Of a DNA stretch of 64,000 nucleotides, positions 9,423-22,479 are shown piece after piece. The translations under genes were made by a program, and so were the position numbers. Position 1 is the first letter of the stretch. Each line of letters opens with the position of its first letter. Source of the DNA: Lineus longissimus (Eukaryota > Nemertea > Pilidiophora > Heteronemertea > Lineidae); the NCBI RefSeq assembly GCF_910592395.1, contig NC_088311.1, positions 9,800,501 to 9,864,500 of the forward strand, given 5' to 3'. The notes under the pieces are model-generated. The model saw only the letters and a program-made list of their open reading frames with translations, searched no databases and was not told the DNA's origin.

Positions 9423-12400
9423 TCACTCGCTAATATTCGAATACACTACTACTTTTGGTCATCAAATTGGCTAGGTCAGTTGCAGGGGTAAAAATTGTAC
9501 TGCAGGTAACTTGCCCCAAAGTTTGGTGTTTTTTGGCCTCTCATCTGTTTCAATTTGACTGAGAATGAGGATTTTGGAGTGAATTGGAAAAAAAACTAGC
9601 TCAAGGCGTATCTTGTTTTTCGCCATTTTGTATTTTTCGGAATGTGGGCGGCCCCAGTGTTACTTCTTGCACTGGCTCAAATGGTGTACATCACAATATG
9701 CTGAGAATTCAACGAAAGTGTCGCGCCATTTGGTGCGGATTCGCTTGGACAGTTTTGTTGTATTGCGGTTGCAGCTGCATGAAATGTATTCAGTGATGAT
9801 ATATATATTCATTCAGTCATTTCATATTCATAATGCTCTGAATGAGAGACACATATGTTGTTTTGGTGAGCCAAGCAATCATTTATATGAATTATACAAT
9901 GATAAAAAATATTTGAGAGTTGGCGAGATACCGCTGACTTCTGCTATTCTATGGACAGACATGTTGCAGTCGGCAGATGTGCTAGTGCCATTGACTGCGA
10001 ATATAAAATTGGCTTGATAAGCATGTCAATTCTATGTATATCATACATGTATTTTATATGCGGGAATTTGAATTGAATATGAAATATTACTTTATTTTTT
10101 CATAATGCTGAGCTAGAATTCTCTAGCTGGTGATAATATCTAAAAGCTGTTCTTATTATAATTTGTCGAGGAGGTGATATCCATTATTTCATGATATCAA
10201 CCCTATCGCTGCGGCTGCCATTTTTCGGCCACTGTCACCATGAGCTGATTGGGACAGCCGGTGATGGACAGTGGAGCATACTTTTATCGGAACTGACAAA
10301 TTATTCAAAAGTTTCACCATCTATTAGGATGAAACTAATTATCCCCGAGTGCATTTGGCATGTTTAGAGAGGGTGTGCAATGCTAGTGTAGTTTAGATGG
10401 GGATGCCGTGCTGTGCACATCACCCGCACAATAGCGGACCATGTACATGACGTGCTATGCACGTCATCTGCAGCGTATTAAAGGGTTAAGAGCAACTTTC
10501 TATCTGATACTCAGTCGACCATTCAGGACCTTGAATTTTTATCCTTATGTCGATTGGATTTCAAGTTCATATTTCCCACACTCAGATTGCCGTACCTGAT
10601 ATCAGCACTGCCGGTTTATTGGACAATTACAGTTGAATTAGGTGAATTATTTCCTGAAGAAAAACATTTCAAGTAGTAGCATGGAAAACTAGAAGTCTCA
10701 TTATTGTTACAATTGTTACAGTTGGTAAATTGTGAAACAGAAAGTTTGATACTAAACCAACACTCATGGTTTGGATGAAACTTGGTCATCTTTTGGACAG
10801 GCCATGATTTTAAGTTACTTTATATGAGAATTGTTTTGAAGTAACAAGAAATATAAAAACTATGCTCTTTATCAGCAATCAAGAAAGCATTCCTAATTTT
10901 TGATAGGTTTCAAACATTACCACAAACATGATGTCTGAGGCTGATATCAATAAAATAAAATCACTTTGTTCAAGTACACTGACAACCTATACAAAAAGCT
11001 TAGAAATTCCACATAAATCATCCAACAGTTCAAAACTTTACCCAAGTTACGAACTTTTATAAATGTTCATCACATTTGCAAAAGAAAGGGTTAATGCCGA
11101 TTATTGTACCTTCATTTCGTGTATAATGGATGGGCTTCATCTGTCCCCGGCCGAGCCCCACCTTGCCGATAGTCAAACACAAATTTGCATATCTTTTCTA
11201 TCTCTAATATCAAAACTAACCATGCAGAAATATCTCTCGTGCTCGCGCGCTGATGAAATTTGCATGAAAAAGGCGCGTAAGTGTGCTGCGAACGTGACGA
11301 GAATGCGCAATCTTGTTAATGTATTTAGCATGGCATCTGATCATCGAGACATTAAAAATAATCTGCTCAACTTTTTCATCGAGTCTCTCGCTATGAAAAT
11401 ATTGTTAGACAATGTTTTTTCATTTTCATTCAAGAGGAGTTCTGTTCGATTTGAATTTTCTTACGTGTAGATCGTTGAATTACAACAATAATATAGTCGA
11501 TGTTGTGAAAGAATAGCATGACGCCAATACCTGGTGGGTTTACTTTTTGTTAGGCACGTGTGTATGACCTCTTCTACGCCCTAACAGATGGACTCAAAAT
11601 TTTGATTAATAAGCGTCCACTTCACAGGGTTATTATTTTGAGGACACACGTCTGTGAAATATTGTTGATTGCCGGATGCAATGCATGGCATGTGCATGCT
11701 GGTTGCGATGGCAATGATGATTATGTTTTCGTGTACATAATATATAGTCTTCAGGTTTCCCAAAGTACTAACTTGAGTTTTCTCGTGCTGAGGCGGTACA
11801 GAGTTTAGTCTTTGTTGTGTTGCAAGCGTGGATTCAAGGAGGGGGCACCTTACGCATGCCCCCATAATTCATGAAAATCTTTTACTTTGACCATGAATCT
11901 TTTGAACACATCAGAGATTTCAATGAGAAATGCAGTGCAAACCCCCTCTTCTTCTGGCTCCTGGATTCACCCCTGTGTAAGGTTCTAGTATGTACATTCA
12001 TCTCTGAGGTATTGAAGGAGATGGGTCTCTATACAACCACACCTTGCCATCAGTATACAATTATAGGAAAGACGCACATTTTCCAGGTGGGAGATGACGA
12101 TTTTTCTACCTTGGCAGTTCCTTCTCACTGTGCTCTTCTTTCTCTCACTAAAAGGGTTGCAGCTATTCATCATCTCTCTAAAGAGCTAAAAGGGTACGGA
12201 GACAGAATTGATGAGCCGATTCGTTGTTTGGATTTCACTGCATTCTTCAAGCCTTTTCAACTCCGCATCCTTACTCACAATTTTCTCACCCTGACAATAC
12301 AGAATGGGGTCACAGTCTTAACCCCCCTGTAGCCCCTGAAGATGAAGCTATTGAATTCGCAGTTACAAGGGTCTTGGGACGTTTGACACAATTCACTGTC

Positions 12401-13224
12401 ACCAAATAGACACTGTCGTGTAGGAAATGTTCTGACCATTCCGTCCAAGTAAAGACGAAATAGAGTTAGGCATTTTAATCATCTTTTTACTGCCTGTTAG
12501 TTTGTTGTGTAAATTGTTAAGTGTTGTGTGATTCTGGCGCTGAATGGTGCCAATCTTGACCGGGACCCCCAGATTCTGTTTCAGCACTTCCTGTGTTGTC
12601 CCCCCATATTGACCCGGAAATATCAGCGCCAAGTTTAGACCTGTTCCCAAAGCAGACCGTGGATTGTCACCTGGTTGTTTTGATGAATAAAAATGTCACC
12701 TTCCCCTTCTGTTGATTATCCGGTAAGCCGAGGGGTAGTTTGTGGGGACAAACAAGGATCAGGGGGTGCGGATCCATCCGTTTGTCTCCAGATATAGGAC
12801 TTGACCTATCCACCTAGTAACATCGCAACAACAATCAGCTGTGAATTTTTCTCGACTATTTTTGGCCGAAGCAAATAAGCCTCAATTTCATGTCTGAGTA
12901 CATTGAGGAATCTGATGGCCCTTTGGCTTTTGGTGGATTCATACATTCCGTTGACATAATAATGACCCTGGCCAGCCGGGCCCCTTTTACCATCAAAACT
13001 TATGTCACGGATGCCTTTAAAAAAGAACCTGAACTATCAACTCCTTTGAGGCTATTTTCACTCCTTGCTTTTGCTCCAATTCACAAAGGTCAAAAAGGGT
13101 AAAAAAACAGATCATGGCTCTGATCTTAATGAATTCTTGTTTACTGAAAGCACCAGGTCATTTCAACCTTATCTTCTGAATATTTGCTGGCATTGTTCAT
13201 ACCCAAACATTTTCTATCTGAATT
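9423..13224. other. Unique AT-rich sequence, no supported gene
   Basis: No repeat family, tRNA or spliced gene model was recognised. The longest open frame outside repeats in the window (11871-12332, plus strand, 153 codons) lies here but has no domain, no convincing start context and a length that chance alone could give in 64 kb. A pyrimidine-rich, CpG-poor composition prevails. Confidence 0.5.
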
Positions 13225-13410
13225 TAAGGGTTGACCATACCACCACCATTTGGGCTGGAACTTGAAATCAAAGAGTGATGAAAACTCCTTTTAAAATGAA
13301 GCGAATATCAATTTCAAGGGTGGGAGTCAATTCTCTGGAAATGAAAGAACAGACTCCCACCCTTGAAATTGTCATTCTCTTCATTTTGATAGATTATTTG
13401 GCCACCTTAG
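13225..13410. mobile_element. Hairpin MITE family C, copy 1 (right end diverged)
   Basis: The left end TTAAGGGTTGACCATA and the words ACCATTTGGGCTGG and ACTTGAAATC match the copy at 45917-46149. Inside, 13309-13328 and 13352-13371 are perfect 20-bp inverted arms (CAATTTCAAGGGTGGGAGTC and its complement). The outer right arm is worn. Confidence 0.7.
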
Positions 13411-16236
13411 GTGACTGATATACACAGTAAGAATGCTGGGTCCATCATTTTAGATTCAGCACTGAATATATTCCTCCTACAAGCGTGAATAGTTTCGAGG
13501 TTTGTATGATGTGGGAGACTCCTATTGGCAACTTTGTGTAACTTTATCTTGCCTACCTAGCTGCTGCCTACATGCTTCCCGAAATTGGTGGCTTGCATTG
13601 GAACTAACTTTTTCCCCCTTGTCCGTCATTAAAGGCATTCAAGTGTGTTGGTCAACCATGACTATCTTCTTTGTCCCTCCACCATAAGGCCTAGTTTCCC
13701 CTTATGACATCACTACTTCGGACACTCAGCGCCCAATTTCTGGAAAGGTGTATAGCCATTTTTAAGTTATCTTGCAAAATTGTTCAAAATTGCTGATGTG
13801 GTACAGTGTACATTGTAGTTGTGTATCAAATTGCACTAATTTATTGAGATAGCATTTCATGTATGTCAACATTGATGATGACAATCGGGTAGGCAGGGGG
13901 TTGGAAACAGTTGGATCTTGGGATGCTGTGCACTTATCTCCACTTTCTCTGGAGACAATTGACCTAATTAAAACTAGGAAAGGAAGTGCTATTGATCAGA
14001 GCATGGATTATTTCATCTCAAGTTTGCCGAAACGTGCTGTAAATCTTTGTAAAAAAAATGTACATGATGTTCATGGGTTTGATGCAATTGTCGATTGCAC
14101 TGAGCGGTTTTACATTTCGTCTTGATTAGCCTGTTACTGTGGTGCAGTACGGCTCACCGAGTTCTTGTCACATTTTGAAAAAGATCTTGCGCAGAAATTA
14201 TGTTGAAAAAAAAAGCCTTCTACAGTAGAATGCCCGGAGCAATATATTAGTTGTCACTTGTAATCAGCTAAGATTATATGCATAATGATGAAACTTGATC
14301 GTAGCATTGCGTGATGGGACGGGAGAGGAGGACATCCTTATGATAAGGCAGACGAAATCAATGTGTGTGCTGCTATAATGGTTGGCTGACATCAGAATAT
14401 GACAAATTCAAAGATACAGTAATTGGCATAGTTTTTTCTCTCACAACATTTGACCTACATGTAATAGATTTGTGTAGGCCTATCATTCATTGTGGAGGTT
14501 GCTAATGTCTGCTGTCATGAAAAAAAATCATATGTGGCTTAAGCTGGGTTGTATGTTTGTTGTCAGCTATGGCCAATTCTTTTTGCAGGCCCCTCCCATG
14601 ACCCATGTAGGAAAGTGGTTTTACTGTTCCTTCTTTCTAAACATAAAAGAGGGGCAGCTAAAAGTGTTGCCTGCCTTCTTCAGAACAACTAATGCATTTT
14701 CTATTACAGAATTAGGGTGCTAACTCTGTCCTTTTTCTCAGTTCACCCTACCATTTCTCTGGCTAATTTCCAAAATCCCTTTCAGATTTCTAGAAGAGAC
14801 ACCAGGTTGTCTCTGGTGATAATTATCACAGCTTGTCTAAAAAAAACCTCTCTCTTCATGTTCCTCATACTTTTAACCTAATGAATTTTTTAACGATACA
14901 AAAGTCTGACAAGTATAGGGTTGGTCAGGTGCTTTCCAAGAGAAGGCATAAAGACTTTGGAAAAAGTAGTCCAGAAAGAACATTAAGTTCGAAATTCATT
15001 ATCGTCCAGGTGCGACAAATAACAGGCATTTGGTGATAAGGGGTGAATAACCTTGTTTATGTTCCATCAAAACGACAATAAAACACACTGGTGTTTCGAA
15101 AACAGGCCTATCTTTATATTCATGACCCATGGGCTGATTAGGACACCCCGCAAAGTAATGAAGGGGCCACAGAGTGAAAGAAAATAGTTTGCCATAGCGA
15201 TTATCAGAGCAGAACCTAGGCCTATGTTGTGTACCCCCAGCAGGAAATTGATTGGGAAAGTTGACACAGATTGGCCTAATCAGGAAATGCCCTAATAGTT
15301 TTGGTAATTCGACCAACAATACTATCAAAATGCTTTCCCAATTAGAATACCTGAGTAAGCATATAAGGATTAAGGGCCTATGGGTTATTTACCTCTGTGT
15401 AAACTATTGCTTAATCATGGTGTAAGTTAAAACAGGCCTAGCAATGTCCTGGTAACAACAGAGAAAATATTTTGATAAAATCATGTTATTCTTGCTGTTA
15501 GAAAATGAGACACTTTCTATTTGGTTTGTTAATTGAATAGAGTTCATTTGAAATAGGCCTAATTTGGATAGGGATTTAGGCCCGGTCGTGTCTCGTTTGC
15601 TGAGAACCTAAATCAGGTCTTTAGAACCACATTAGTTGTTTATTATGTCGGTTTGCTCAAAGGATTCATCAAACTTTGAAATTATGTTACACTTTAGTGT
15701 TATTACCCGCTTAATCCAAAATATTCCGCGGTTGGACTCTGTCTGATCTCACAATCTTTCTGTGTCAGGGCATTTTCGACCCGTGTTTAAATATTGATTT
15801 CTTTTTAGTGACGAATTATCATTATTTATTCAGGCCTACTTAATTTCAGTATATTTTGTCAGCTCTTGATCTATTGTCAAGGGCGTTTTTTTGATTTCCT
15901 GGCAAAAATACAAACAGGTGTATCTACATTGGATCAATTCAGCATAATATTCATTTTATTTGCTGTTTCAATTTTTGTAGATATAAAATTCAATGCCACT
16001 TACATGCTAAACGCCGAAGACGATGAAAAGTGCTGTTCCAGCATGTGCTGCCACCTTTATCAATGGCAAACATTAGAACTAACAACTTAAGTCCCAAGAA
16101 AATGCTGTCAAAGCACTTATGAAGTTTACTGTCTTCAAGTATAGAGGGTGGTTCTGGTATTTCATCTTGGATGTATCAAAATATGTATCCTTACTCATTG
16201 CTACTCGATATCACTATGCCCTATGTGCTCATCTCC
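13411..16236. other. Unique sequence, nothing supported
   Basis: Several short open frames (for example 13859-14125) show no domain or splice support. The motif AGGCCTA recurs in 14470-15850, as in many marine invertebrate genomes, but no defined element could be delimited. Confidence 0.4.
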
Positions 16237-16400
16237 TTAAAGGCCAACTCCATTCATTCACAAATTTGAAATTGAAATTGAATTGAAAATTTCCAGTTGT
16301 GTAAATATGTACTGCATTTTGATTTCATCACTGCCATTTTGTAGACTGATATAAAATACTATAAATGTGAAGTTTCAACAAATTTGCCTAATAATGACTT
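16237..16400. repeat. Dispersed repeat D2, copy 1
   Basis: Starts TTAAAGGCCAACTCCATTCA and continues into an AAATTGAAATTG-rich tract. The start matches 51267 onward (TTAAAGGGCGACTCCATTCA). The TTAAAGG terminus is shared with repeat family D. Confidence 0.5.
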
Positions 16401-16738
16401 GTTCATACTCATTTGCCATGTGTCTGGTGATTGGGAAATCAAAAACAAAAAAAAGGAATTGAGAAAAAGATATTTTGCTCAGTGCTGCTGGGGCAGCTGC
16501 CTGGTGTCTGCATGGGGCTGCCTGACCTTTTATAGTGCTCCCAGGTTCAGCTAATCACCCCCAACATGGTTGCTTCTAGAAGCTCATCCCCTGACAAACT
16601 GACATTATTGCAGATTTCATGATCATATATGCTACATGTATGACTCATTCCACTCCCATCCTTATCTCACAGTAACAAATGACTATATATCCTTTCGCCT
16701 TTCTTCAAATTGATTTTAATGTTTTTCTCTCATTCCAG

Positions 16739-16833
16739 GTCCAATGAGAACAAAAGTCCAATACATTACTTGATCAAAAGAAGAGGATTATATCAAAATT
16801 TCATATGTCATGTTATAGGAGCCATCTTTTAAG
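16739..16833 (+). other. Candidate non-coding exon
   Basis: A strong acceptor (TTTTTCTCTCATTCCAG) ends at 16738 and a strong donor (AAG|GTGAGTG) starts at 16834, leaving a 95-nt exon. All three plus-strand frames contain stops, so if used it would belong to an untranslated leader or a long non-coding RNA. No partner exon was found. Such a pair can also occur by chance in 64 kb. Confidence 0.25.
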
Positions 16834-17181
16834 GTGAGTGACTCTATATTCATATCAATTTTGTAAGTACAGTATGTTGAACTCAGTTCAAACCAATAAC
16901 ATCATTTGTAATGCTGAAATTGCAGCTATTGCGCTTGAGACGAGATAGATGTGTACATGGTCCCGGGATGAATTGCCAATCAAATTACTCTTCTACACTT
17001 GCTGTCGAGTACATTCCAGTAAATCAGGAATTAGATGTTTATTTCCAGAAAGGGTAACACGTAATGGATGGTGCTGCCACCTGGTTTGTGTGGGACAAGT
17101 TGTGGTGTCTGGTAGGCTTGAATTTAAAAAGGGTAAATCTTGTCAAATTTCACCATATAATGTTTTAGCTGTTTTTGACAA

Positions 17182-17660
17182 ATGACTGCGTCACTTTCTC
17201 ATAAATCGGTAAGGTTTTTGAATCGAAATGCACATTTTCTAGAAATTGATGGTTTTAATCCGGCTCGGACGGCTCGCTTCGATGCCGTTGAAATTGCGAC
17301 GACGTTTTCGTTGATGACGTCACAACATGAAAATTTTCGCGGTCGCGGTGGTTTACATTCGATTAAAACAGCGATTTTATAATAAATCTAATCAAAAATG
17401 GAAAATTTGAACTTTACATTTTTGATCAACAATTAAAAACGGACATATTTCCGCAAAGTTGTAAATCACATCATAGTATCACTTTAAATGCGTTCTCTGT
17501 TCGATCAAAAATTAAAAAGTCAAACTCGAATTTGAAAATTTCTAATTGTGTTAATGGGCTGAATATAAATTTCTACAATGCTGATGTGTAAACAGATTTA
17601 CAAAATAATATTATTAATACCAAGTTTCAGCAGATTTGCATGCATAAAACGAACTACTCC
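17182..17660. repeat. CpG-rich, repeat-like block with a CRE palindrome
   Basis: The CpG density at 17260-17350 is well above the surroundings and a full TGACGTCA lies at 17315-17322. The right part (GAATTTGAAAATTTCTAATT, then AGTTTCAGCAGATTTGC) resembles repeat D. It is probably a compound of transposon pieces rather than a promoter. Limits are approximate. Confidence 0.35.
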
Positions 17661-17732
17661 ACGGCATTTTGTGTATTTCTATTTTCCTGATCCATCAGTT
17701 AATACAATGAACACGTACAGTGAACCCTTTAA

Positions 17733-18107
17733 TGCAAGTATCAATTCGTTTCTTGTACCCCCCCCCCCCCCCCCCCTCCTCAAGGGTAGTTGAGCTATCA
17801 CCACTAATCTTTGCCGATGCTTGAGTAGTGTTTATATTTCCTTCAGTGAAAATTTGGCGAAGCTGGAAAGAATAAGGATGCTAATGTGTCGATGTCTTGT
17901 CGAACATACAGCCTTACCCAGTAACATTAGTCCGGTTACTTTATATGATGGTGACAACTGATATATTGTTGATGGTGATGTCTTGACTAAAGAAAAAGTA
18001 GCCTTGGTGAAAAAAGGGTGATGCTTGAGCTTTAAGATGTCGTTATAGGGTGATAAGGTGTCGTACCCTTGAGGAGGGGGGGTACAAGACACGAATTGAT
18101 ACTTGCA
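17733..18107. mobile_element. Inverted-repeat element with poly-C arms
   Basis: TGCAAGTATCAATTCGTTTC at 17733 and GACACGAATTGATACTTGCA ending at 18107 are inverted arms that continue through CTTGTACC, a C run, CTCCTCAAGGGTA and then CTATCACC. The C run is about 19-20 bp in the left arm but only 8 bp in the right one. No coding capacity or target duplication was recognised. Confidence 0.65.
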
Positions 18108-19134
18108 TAAGTTTCGACTCATTTTAGGAGTGATCTAATTGACTGGGGATTTGACATTGCAGGAATAGGTTAATGATGCTTTTGATGGAACGTTATCATG
18201 TTTCCACTGGTTCTTTGGCAGAGAGGAAATAGGTTTCCCTCTGCAACTGTCCAACATAGATGTGCCGTCCTAGAGGCTCGGTTCCTGAAACAATTAACCC
18301 AATTTTCAATGTTGCCAGGGGGGCCTGGATGCTTCCACTATCATCTTGCAGTAATTGTGGACTTTCTCCACTTTCCCAACCCTTCAGAAGTTCCCACCAC
18401 CTCACAACTTCCTCAAAAAAAGAAGAAAAAAAGGTTGCATGACTATAAAATATTTCCTGAATCACTTCCTCCTTTTCTCTGTTTTTCACACCAACTTTTA
18501 CAAATAGTGACCAAATTGCAATATTATGGACACGCCTTTGAAAAAGTGGATAGTTGACCCAATTGTCACTCTAAAAAGACGTAATTACAAAATTCCTGTT
18601 GCTGAAGAGAAAATGAGGTATAATTGCTTCTTTTTGAAAGCGGTTCCTGTTTAAATGACATGAGAGAGGCTGGATGCGGTCACGCCCTTGTTAGTATCCT
18701 GGCCTTAAGTGGATGTTCTTTGGTTAGTTATCTGGGGGTCAGACATTCATTTCTTACACCCAATTTAATTTGAAAGAAAGTGAACTAAAGTGGTCATACT
18801 CAATGATTACGTGCATGTCAAGAATAAGGAAGCTGGTCGCGGTCTGTTTGTTCCCAAGCAGGGGTAGCTTGATCATTTTCCCTTTTTATATCACTTCAAG
18901 TTCTTTCATCCTTCCTTATCTGAGATCAACATGATATCAAGTCATGACGGCAAGAACGGTGGGTATTTTGGGTTTTGTGCAGCACGATCTTTGACTGGCT
19001 CCTGCTGCATTCCCATCCCTACTAACACGCAATATACTCTGTAGCTCAAAAGATATTGGTAAATAATTTATAAACAACTTCCTCCTTGTATGGCTAGATT
19101 TTGATAATCCATAGCCATGTGTTAGCAACTGCAG
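18108..19134. other. Unique sequence, nothing supported
   Basis: Short open frames on both strands around 18196-18557 overlap one another and carry no recognisable domain. Confidence 0.4.
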
Positions 19135-19464
19135 AACTATGGTTGAAATTACCCTATATAGAACTATGGTTGAAATTACCCTGTATAGAACTATGATTCT
19201 AATTACCCTGTATAGAACAATGGTTTTAATTACCCTGTATAGAACTATGGTGATAATCACCCTGTATAGAACTATAGTTCTTATTTACCCTGTATAGCAC
19301 TATAGTGGTAATTACCCTGTATATAACTATAGTTACAATTACCCTGTGTAGAACTATGGTTCTAATTACCCTGTATAGAACTATAGTTATAATTACCGTG
19401 TGTAGAACTATGGTTCTAATTACCCTGTATAGAACTATGGTGGTAATTACCCTGTATAGAACTG
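19135..19464. repeat. Second 27-bp minisatellite, 12 units
   Basis: The unit AACTATGGTTCTAATTACCC plus TGTATAG is 27 bp and is repeated about 12 times with substitutions concentrated at the GGTTCT segment. It is unrelated in sequence to the array at 3.7-7.1 kb despite the same period. Open frames of the type ITLYRTMV arise from the periodicity. Confidence 0.92.
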
Positions 19465-20069
19465 TTAATTGTGCATACGCGCAGCTAGAATACAGAAAAC
19501 ATGCGACATCATTGCTGGTAAGCAGTCCAACACTCTATATGTCCACGATTTTTCCAAACCATCAATAATCTGGACCACCCTCCTTCCCTAGTGGTGTTCT
19601 TGGGTGGCGAATTGACCCATATCAGGATTTTTTTCAATGGTCATATCTGTTCCATCTTATCAGCTAAGTCAAAATGCAAACAATCTTGCCTCCTAGAAAT
19701 TAGTAACATTCAGTAAAAAATCAAGTGGCACCAGTGATAAGGTCAGTGTGGCAACAGTCTAGGGGTAAAAATGTCAGCAGGTCAAAAATTGCATCATATG
19801 TTATGTGGACTGTAAGAGTAACCCTAGACATGGACCTTGTTGGACCTAAGTCTATTGGTTCTGACTTGAGCAGACAATTCACATGACTGGCTCCATTTTG
19901 TCTCTGTTTATAAAAAGAATAGGAATTTTGTGCTTTTGTGGGGTAGAGAATAGGGATGTTTATAACAGGTTGCTGGTGGCCATCTGCCTTCAGAATTGTT
20001 GTGGGTAATCTCTGGCCCATCTCGTGTCCTGTTTCGTCAAGAGGGTCATGCTTTATCACCTCAGTAACC
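19465..20069. other. Unique sequence, nothing supported
   Basis: The minus-strand open frame 19721-20059 has no domain and no splice support. Confidence 0.35.
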
Positions 20070-20137
20070 TCACCCCCTCATCTTCTCAACCCTGTAGGGT
20101 CTGTCACCCCCTCATCTTCTCAACCCTGTAGGGTCTG
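20070..20137. repeat. 34-bp direct tandem duplication
   Basis: A unit beginning TCACCCCCTCATCTTCTCAA occupies 20070-20103 and is repeated without change at 20104-20137. Confidence 0.85.
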
Positions 20138-21301
20138 TCACCTCTGTCTATGCATGGTCACGAACGTCAACGAGGCCTTACATGCTGTATTGCATCGCTA
20201 GAATTATAATTAGGCCTGAGACAGCGCTAATTCTAACAGGAAGGGGACGAAAGAAGGGGCAATAGGGGGTCCAGCACAGCATGTTCTGGTCACACCCTGT
20301 CCTCCCTGTTGGACCCTATGACAGGCTTTCCTGCCATATTGGCAGCATTGGATAGTTTGTAATTGTAGCTGCTGAATATTGCTGGAGAGGTAATTTTCAT
20401 GAGGTGCACATGGACATTGTTTACTCAGAAAAATGCTGATTTGTACAATTGGTTTTTAAATAATTTAGGTGCAGAAAATGATGTCACCCTCTTTAGATGT
20501 GCACAACTTTAAAAATGGCGGATAATATCAGGAAATGCACCAAAGCCACATCACCTGTGACATCTCATGGAATTCCTCAAGAGTGACCTTTTTAGTAATA
20601 ACGGACGTCCGGACAGGTACCCCCCTTCTCAAGTTCTTGACTCTCGTGTAACTGGTTAATGAAGACTCTTTGGGAACATCAGGACCACATTTCATATTCC
20701 TAAGTATTTCCCAGTCAGATTTATAATAAAATAATTAGTCAGTTTTGAATGATATTAGCGCTATTTCCACGCTATGTGGACGCTCTGTCGTGATGTCCAC
20801 AAAACTACTGTGCGTGAAGAAACTGGATCACGACCAACTCGAAAGTATCGCTGTGATGAATTTGAATTTTGAATAGGCGACACATGTGTCGCTATTTGCA
20901 TAATAATGGTGGTATTCATATGTACACATGTTGCGGCGGTCTGGGTTTATCAATTCAAAATACAGTTGATGTTTTTCCCTGTCGCTGTGCCATTTTTGCT
21001 GCGGGAGGTTGGGTTACATGGTTGGGGGCAGGAAACACCTTCCCATATGTTCAGACTTGCTTCATGCCTGTGGGGGGGGGGCTTCTTAGGCTTCTGATTT
21101 TCTGATTTTCTGATTGCATTGGGCAGCATCGGGTTTCATCTAACTTACTTCAAACATATGGGTCTTTTTTATTTCATAAGTTGTTTTCTACTATGAAGGT
21201 AGATCCCTACCAGTTCCATATCCCCGCTTAGAAAACACCAGTCTTGTAAAAACATTAGGAAATTTTCATGTGACCCTGACAAAATTGTCATTAGCCATGA
21301 C
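20138..21301. other. Unique sequence, nothing supported
   Basis: A G run lies near 21071. Short plus-strand frames at 20869-21105 show no domain. Confidence 0.35.
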
Positions 21302-21560
21302 GAGAATGCACTGCTTGACCAGTCACATGACAAGATTCAGGAGAATGCACTGCCTGACCAGTCACATGGCAAGTGTCAGGAGAATGCATCGTTGACCAGT
21401 CACATTACAAGTGTCAGGAGAATGCACTGCTTGACCAGTCACATGACAAGATTCAGGAGAATGCACTTCCTGACCAGTCATATGACAAGTGTCAGGAGAA
21501 TGCATCGCTTGACCAGTTCCATGACAAGTGTCAGGAGAATGCATTGCTTGACCCACAGTC
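21302..21560. repeat. 39-bp minisatellite, seven units
   Basis: Units begin GAGAATGCACTGCTTGACCA and continue GTCACATGACAAGTGTCAG. Starts are at 21302, 21341, 21380, 21418, 21457, 21496 and 21535, so the period is 39 with one 38-bp unit. Open frames on both strands are periodicity by-products and are broken by the 38-bp unit. Confidence 0.93.
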
Positions 21561-22299
21561 GGATGTCCATTGATAAATTTTGAAGTTTGTTTCTGAAAAG
21601 CGTTTTCCTTTCAAGCAATTCAACTGATCTTCATCACATATTTCACCTATCTGCTGCCTAAGGCACTGGGGGGATGGGGCGTCGAGTGACTGAAACAAGT
21701 GCTATGGCATTCGGATGTTACAGCACCATCTTGTGGCAAAACAATACATGCAAATATGTCGCTTGGAATCTGTGCGCAATCCCTATTATGCAGGCATCTG
21801 GTTCAGCTATTATCAATAGGAAAATAATTTTCGGCAGACATCGGGATTTGAAATCATGCAAACTATACCACAGCTGTGTTTGATAACTTTATTGCTATTA
21901 TTACAGTGAAAGTCTGGGATACAAATGTTCAAATATCGAGATTGGGATCTCGAAACCTGTTTCCTCCGCGATAGATTTATGTTCTACATATCAGTTCTAC
22001 ATATCAGTTCTCATCGATACTTTTTAGCCAATGAAATTTGATTTCATGATTCTCGTCGGCCGCTTTTAGGAATCGGGTCAGAGTTTTCCTTCAACATTCA
22101 TCTTTCATCATCAGTTTAAAACCATGATTTTCTGACAGGTGTCTTAACTTCCTCACTTTCAGTCATGGGGGCATATAGCATCTTCACACTCAAGGTGCAG
22201 AGAATTACAGTGTTTTGGGAGGTGGGTGGCACGGAACCGTTTGTCGGCCTGCTTTTCACCACTTGGGGTACACCATTCATATTTTATCTTGGATCAGGA
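21561..22299. other. Unique sequence, nothing supported
   Basis: No repeats or exons recognised. A small duplication of TTCTACATATCAG occurs near 21982-22007. Confidence 0.35.
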
Positions 22300-22479
22300 G
22301 AATAGAAATGCGGCAAAACAATGTTGTAGCGCAGTTATCTTCATTCAACTTAGTATGGTATTTGTATATCTGTCTGCACAATGGCAATGTTGAAATTTAT
22401 ATCAGTTAAATGCGTTAGAGCAAATTTTTGATTTTCAATTACAAATTTCAAATTTCAGTGGAAAAGCGTAGGCCTTTAA
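22300..22479 (-). mobile_element. MITE family D, partial copy
   Basis: The right end GCGTAGGCCTTTAA and the interior AAATTTCAAATTTCAG with TTGTAGCGCAGTTATC match the family D copies at 52021-52238 and 56086-56321. The left terminus is not clear. Confidence 0.5.

Noticed and set aside
11871-12332. 153-codon plus-strand open frame
   Set aside because: It is the longest frame outside repeats, but about one frame of this length is expected by chance in 64 kb at this composition. No domain or splice support was seen.
17315-17322. Full CRE (TGACGTCA) as a promoter
   Set aside because: It lies in a CpG-rich repeat-like block with no start site, TATA or exon nearby.
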